Below are positions 61,301-64,000 of a stretch of 64,000 nt of DNA, in pieces. This DNA is from Gymnothorax reevesii. Lineage: Eukaryota > Chordata > Actinopteri > Anguilliformes > Muraenidae. Both the position numbers and the translations under genes were made by a program. Numbering within the stretch: position 1 is the first letter of the stretch; every line of letters starts with the position of its first letter. The stretch spans positions 36,352,611 through 36,416,610 of the forward strand of contig CM056582.1 in assembly GCA_029721435.1 (NCBI GenBank). The letters run 5' to 3'. The notes below the pieces were generated by a model. The model was not told the DNA's origin and made no database searches. It saw nothing but the letters and a program-made list of their open reading frames with translations.

Positions 61301-64000
61301 ATACATCTTCCCTGTGTGTTGATTTGAATATTCCAGCACTCTAGTGACAGAATGCATCTTCCCTGTGTGTTGATTTGAATATTCCAGCACTCTAGTAACA
61401 GAATGCATCTTCCCTGTGTGTTGATTTGAATATTCCAGCACTCTAGTGACAGAATGCATCTTCCCTGTGTGTTGATTTGAATATTCCTACACTCTAGTAA
61501 CAGAATGCATCTTCCCTGTGTGTTCATTTGAATATTCCAGCACTGTGGTGACAGAATGCTTCTTCCCTGTGTGTTGATTTGAATATTCCAGCACTCTAGT
61601 GACAGAATGCGTCTTCCCTGTGTGTTGATTTGAATATTCCAGCACTCGAGTGACAGAATGCGTCTTCCCTGTGTGTTGATTTGAATATTCCAGCACTCTA
61701 GTGACAGAATGCGTCTTCCCTGTGTGTTGATTTGAATATTCCAGCACTCTAGTGAGAGAATGCATCTTCCCTGTGTGTTGATTTGAATATTCCTGCACTC
61801 TAGTGACAGAATGCATCTTCCCTGTGTGTTGATTTGAATATTCCAGCACTCTCGTGACAGAATGCGTCTTCCCTGTGTGTTGATTTGAATATTCCAGCAC
61901 TCGAGTGACAGAATGCATCTTCCCTGTGTGTTAATTTGAATATTCCAGCACTCGAGTAACAGAATGCATCTTCCCTGTGTGTTGATTTCAATATTCTGCA
62001 CTCTTGTGACAGAATGCATCTTCCCTGTGTGTTGATATGAATATTCCAGCACTCTAGTAACAGAATGCATCTTCCCTGTGTGTTGATTTGAATATTCCAG
62101 CACTCTAGTAACAGAATGCATCTTCCCTTTGTGTTGATTTGAATATTCCAGCACTCTAGTGACAGAATGCATCTTCCCTGTGTGTTGATTTGAATTTTCC
62201 AACACTCTAGTAACAGAATGCATCTTCCCTGTGTGTTCATTTGAATATTCCAGCACTCTAGTGACAGAATGCATCTTCCCTGTGTGTTCATTTGAATATT
62301 CCAGCACTCTAGTGACAGAATGCATCTTCCCTGTGTGTTGATTTGAATATTCCAGCACTCTAGTGACAGAATGCGTCTTCCCTGTGTGTTGATTTGAATA
62401 TTCCAGCACTCTAGTGACAGAATGCATCTTCCCTGTGTGTTGATTTGAATATTCCTGCACTCGAGTGACAGAATACATCTTCCCTGTGTGTTGATTTGAA
62501 TATTCCAGCACTCTAGTGACAGAATGCATCTTCCCTGTGTGTTGATTTGAATATTCCAGCACTCTAGTGACAGAATGCATCTTCCCTGTGTGTTAATTTG
62601 AATATTCCAGCACTCTAGTAACAGAATGCATCTTCCCTGTGTGTTGATTTCAATATTCCGCACTCTTGTGACTGAATGCATCTTCCCTGTGTGTTGATTT
62701 GAATATTCCAGCACTCTACTGACAGAATACATCTTCCCTGTGTGTTGATTTGAATATTCCAGCACTCGAGTGACATAATGCATCTTCCCTGTGTGTTGAT
62801 TCGAATATTCCAGCACTCTAGTAACAGAATGCATCTTCCCTGTGTGTTGATTTGAATATATCAGCACTCTAGTGACAGAATGCATCTTCCCTGTGTGTTG
62901 ATTTGAATATTCCTGCACTCTAGTGACAGAATACATCTTCCCTGTGTGTTGATTTGAATATTCCAGCACTCTAGTGACAGAATGCTTCTTCCCTGTGTGT
63001 TGATTTGAATATTCCAGCACTCTAGTGACAGAATGCATCTTCCCTGTGTGTGAATTTGAATATTCCAGCACTCTAGTAACAGAATGCATCTTCCCTGTGT
63101 GTTGATTTCAATATTCCGCACTCTTGTGACAGAATGCGTCTTCCCTGTGTGTTGATTTGAATATTCCAGCACTCTAGTGACAGAATACATCTTCCCTGTG
63201 TGTTGATTTGAATATTCCAGCACTCTAGTGACAGAATGCATCTTCCCTGTGGTTGATTTGAATATTCCAGCACTCTAGTAACAGAATGTATCTTCCCTGT
63301 GTGTTGATTTGAATATTCCAGCACTCTAGTGACAGAATGCATCTTCTCTGTGTGTTGATTTGAATATTCCAACACTCTAGTAACAGAATGCATCTTCCCT
63401 GTGTGTTCATTTGAATATTCCAGCACTCTAGTGACAGAATGCATCTTCCCTGTGTGTTGATTTGAATATTCCAGCACTCTAGTGACAGAATGCGTCTTCC
63501 CTGTGTGTTGATTTGAATATTCCAGCACTCTAGTGACAGAATGCATCTTCCCTGTGTGTTGATTTGAATATTCCTGCATTCTAGTGACAGAATGCATCTT
63601 CCCTGTGTGTTGATTTGAATATTCCAGCACTCTAGTGACAGAATGCATCTTCCCTGTGTGTTGATTTGAATATTCCAGCACTTTAGTGACAGAATGCCTC
63701 TTCCCTGTGTGTTAATTTGAAGATTCCAGCACTCTAGTAACAGAATGCATCTTCCCTGTGCGTTGATTTCAATATTCCGCACTCTTGTGACAGAATGCAT
63801 CTTCCCTGTGTGTTGATATGAATATTCCAGCACTCTAGTGACAGAATACATCTTCCCTGTGTGTTGATTTGAATATTCCAGCACTCTAGTGACAGAATGC
63901 ATCTTCCCTGTGTGTTGATTTGAATATTCCAGCACTCTAGTAACAGAATGCATCTTCCCTGTGTGTTCATTTGAATATTCCAGCACTCTGGTGACAGAAT
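55380..64000. repeat. Higher-order block 3: 5,754-bp duplication
   Basis: 55400-58246 corresponds to 61154-64000 at an offset of 5,754 bp. The copies share unusual events, including a 2-bp deletion giving CCCTGTGGTTGATTT near 57490 and 63244 and a CCTCTTCC variant near 57941 and 63695. The second copy runs off the window end. Confidence 0.8.

Larger units (their letters stand above)
24838..64000. repeat. 51-bp satellite array, over 39 kb, about 770 monomers, continues past the window
   Basis: The consensus monomer is 51 bp, starting GAATATTCCAGCACTCTAGT and containing GACAGAATGCATCTTCC and TGTGTGTTGATTT. Monomers are head to tail with no spacers and no inversions that I noticed. Common variants: GCATC/GCGTC/ACATC in the middle, AGTGAC/AGTAAC/CGTGAC, GATTT/CATTT/AATTT at the end, and 50-bp forms with CCGCACTCTTGTG. 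The first monomers (24838-24900) are the most degenerate, as expected at an array edge. 51 bp equals 17 codons and two of the three minus-strand frames of the consensus are stop-free, so long open frames occur; they are not evidence of genes. No promoter, intron or unique domain was seen in them. Confidence 0.97.

Noticed and set aside
24694..64000. Many long minus-strand open frames (up to 582 codons) with 17-residue repeats
   Set aside because: The monomer is 51 bp (17 codons) with a stop-free consensus in two minus-strand frames, so openness is automatic. The frames overlap each other, switch at 50-bp monomers, and have no unique domain, signal or promoter.
24838..64000. CRISPR-like repeat array
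   Set aside because: Monomers are contiguous with no unique spacers, there are no cas genes, and the setting is eukaryotic.

Overview
The window looks like repeat-rich DNA from a vertebrate, most likely a teleost fish. This is inferred from the fish-type HECT ligase gene, the Tc1 and PIF/Harbinger elements, the introns with GT/AG borders, and an integrated Maverick/Polinton (adintovirus-type) element. I see no ordinary single-copy host gene.

Region 1 (1-6711 and 22115-23589, plus non-coding flank to about 24.8 kb) is one endogenous adintovirus/Maverick. Late genes run on the + strand: penton-like C-terminus, basic virion protein, major capsid protein and adenain-type protease. They converge at about 2.5 kb on minus-strand genes: two conserved small proteins, the packaging ATPase and protein-primed-type DNA polymerase B. 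Nonsense changes and frameshifts hit most of these genes, so this is a fossil. The left end of the element, including any integrase, lies outside the window.

Region 2 (6712-22108) is a 15.4-kb DDE transposon inserted inside the polymerase gene. It has 6-bp target-site duplications (CTTCAC) and terminal inverted repeats of about 630-690 bp. It carries two convergent, multi-exon genes: an integrase-type (rve-like) transposase on + and a HECT E3 ubiquitin ligase with two UBZ-like zinc fingers on -. Each inverted repeat carries a first exon and most or all of a second exon, so the two unrelated genes begin with nearly the same N-terminus and probably the same promoter. Younger elements are nested inside: a PIF/Harbinger element itself hit by at least two further insertions, a Tc1 element with a decayed transposase, a Tc1-like MITE and a palindromic MITE.

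Region 3 (about 24,838 to the end, over 39 kb) is an uninterrupted array of a 51-bp monomer, about 770 copies. It has changing higher-order structure: about 2.4-kb units, then 5.4-6.0-kb units (three in tandem), then 1.07-kb and 5.75-kb duplications. Fifty-base variants act as phase markers. Because 51 is a multiple of three, long open frames appear on the minus strand, but they look like artefacts rather than genes.

The order of events can be read by nesting: virus integration, then 15.4-kb transposon insertion, then Harbinger and Tc1 insertions, then smaller MITEs. The satellite abuts the viral remnant and has clearly been amplified recently, since multi-kilobase units are nearly identical.
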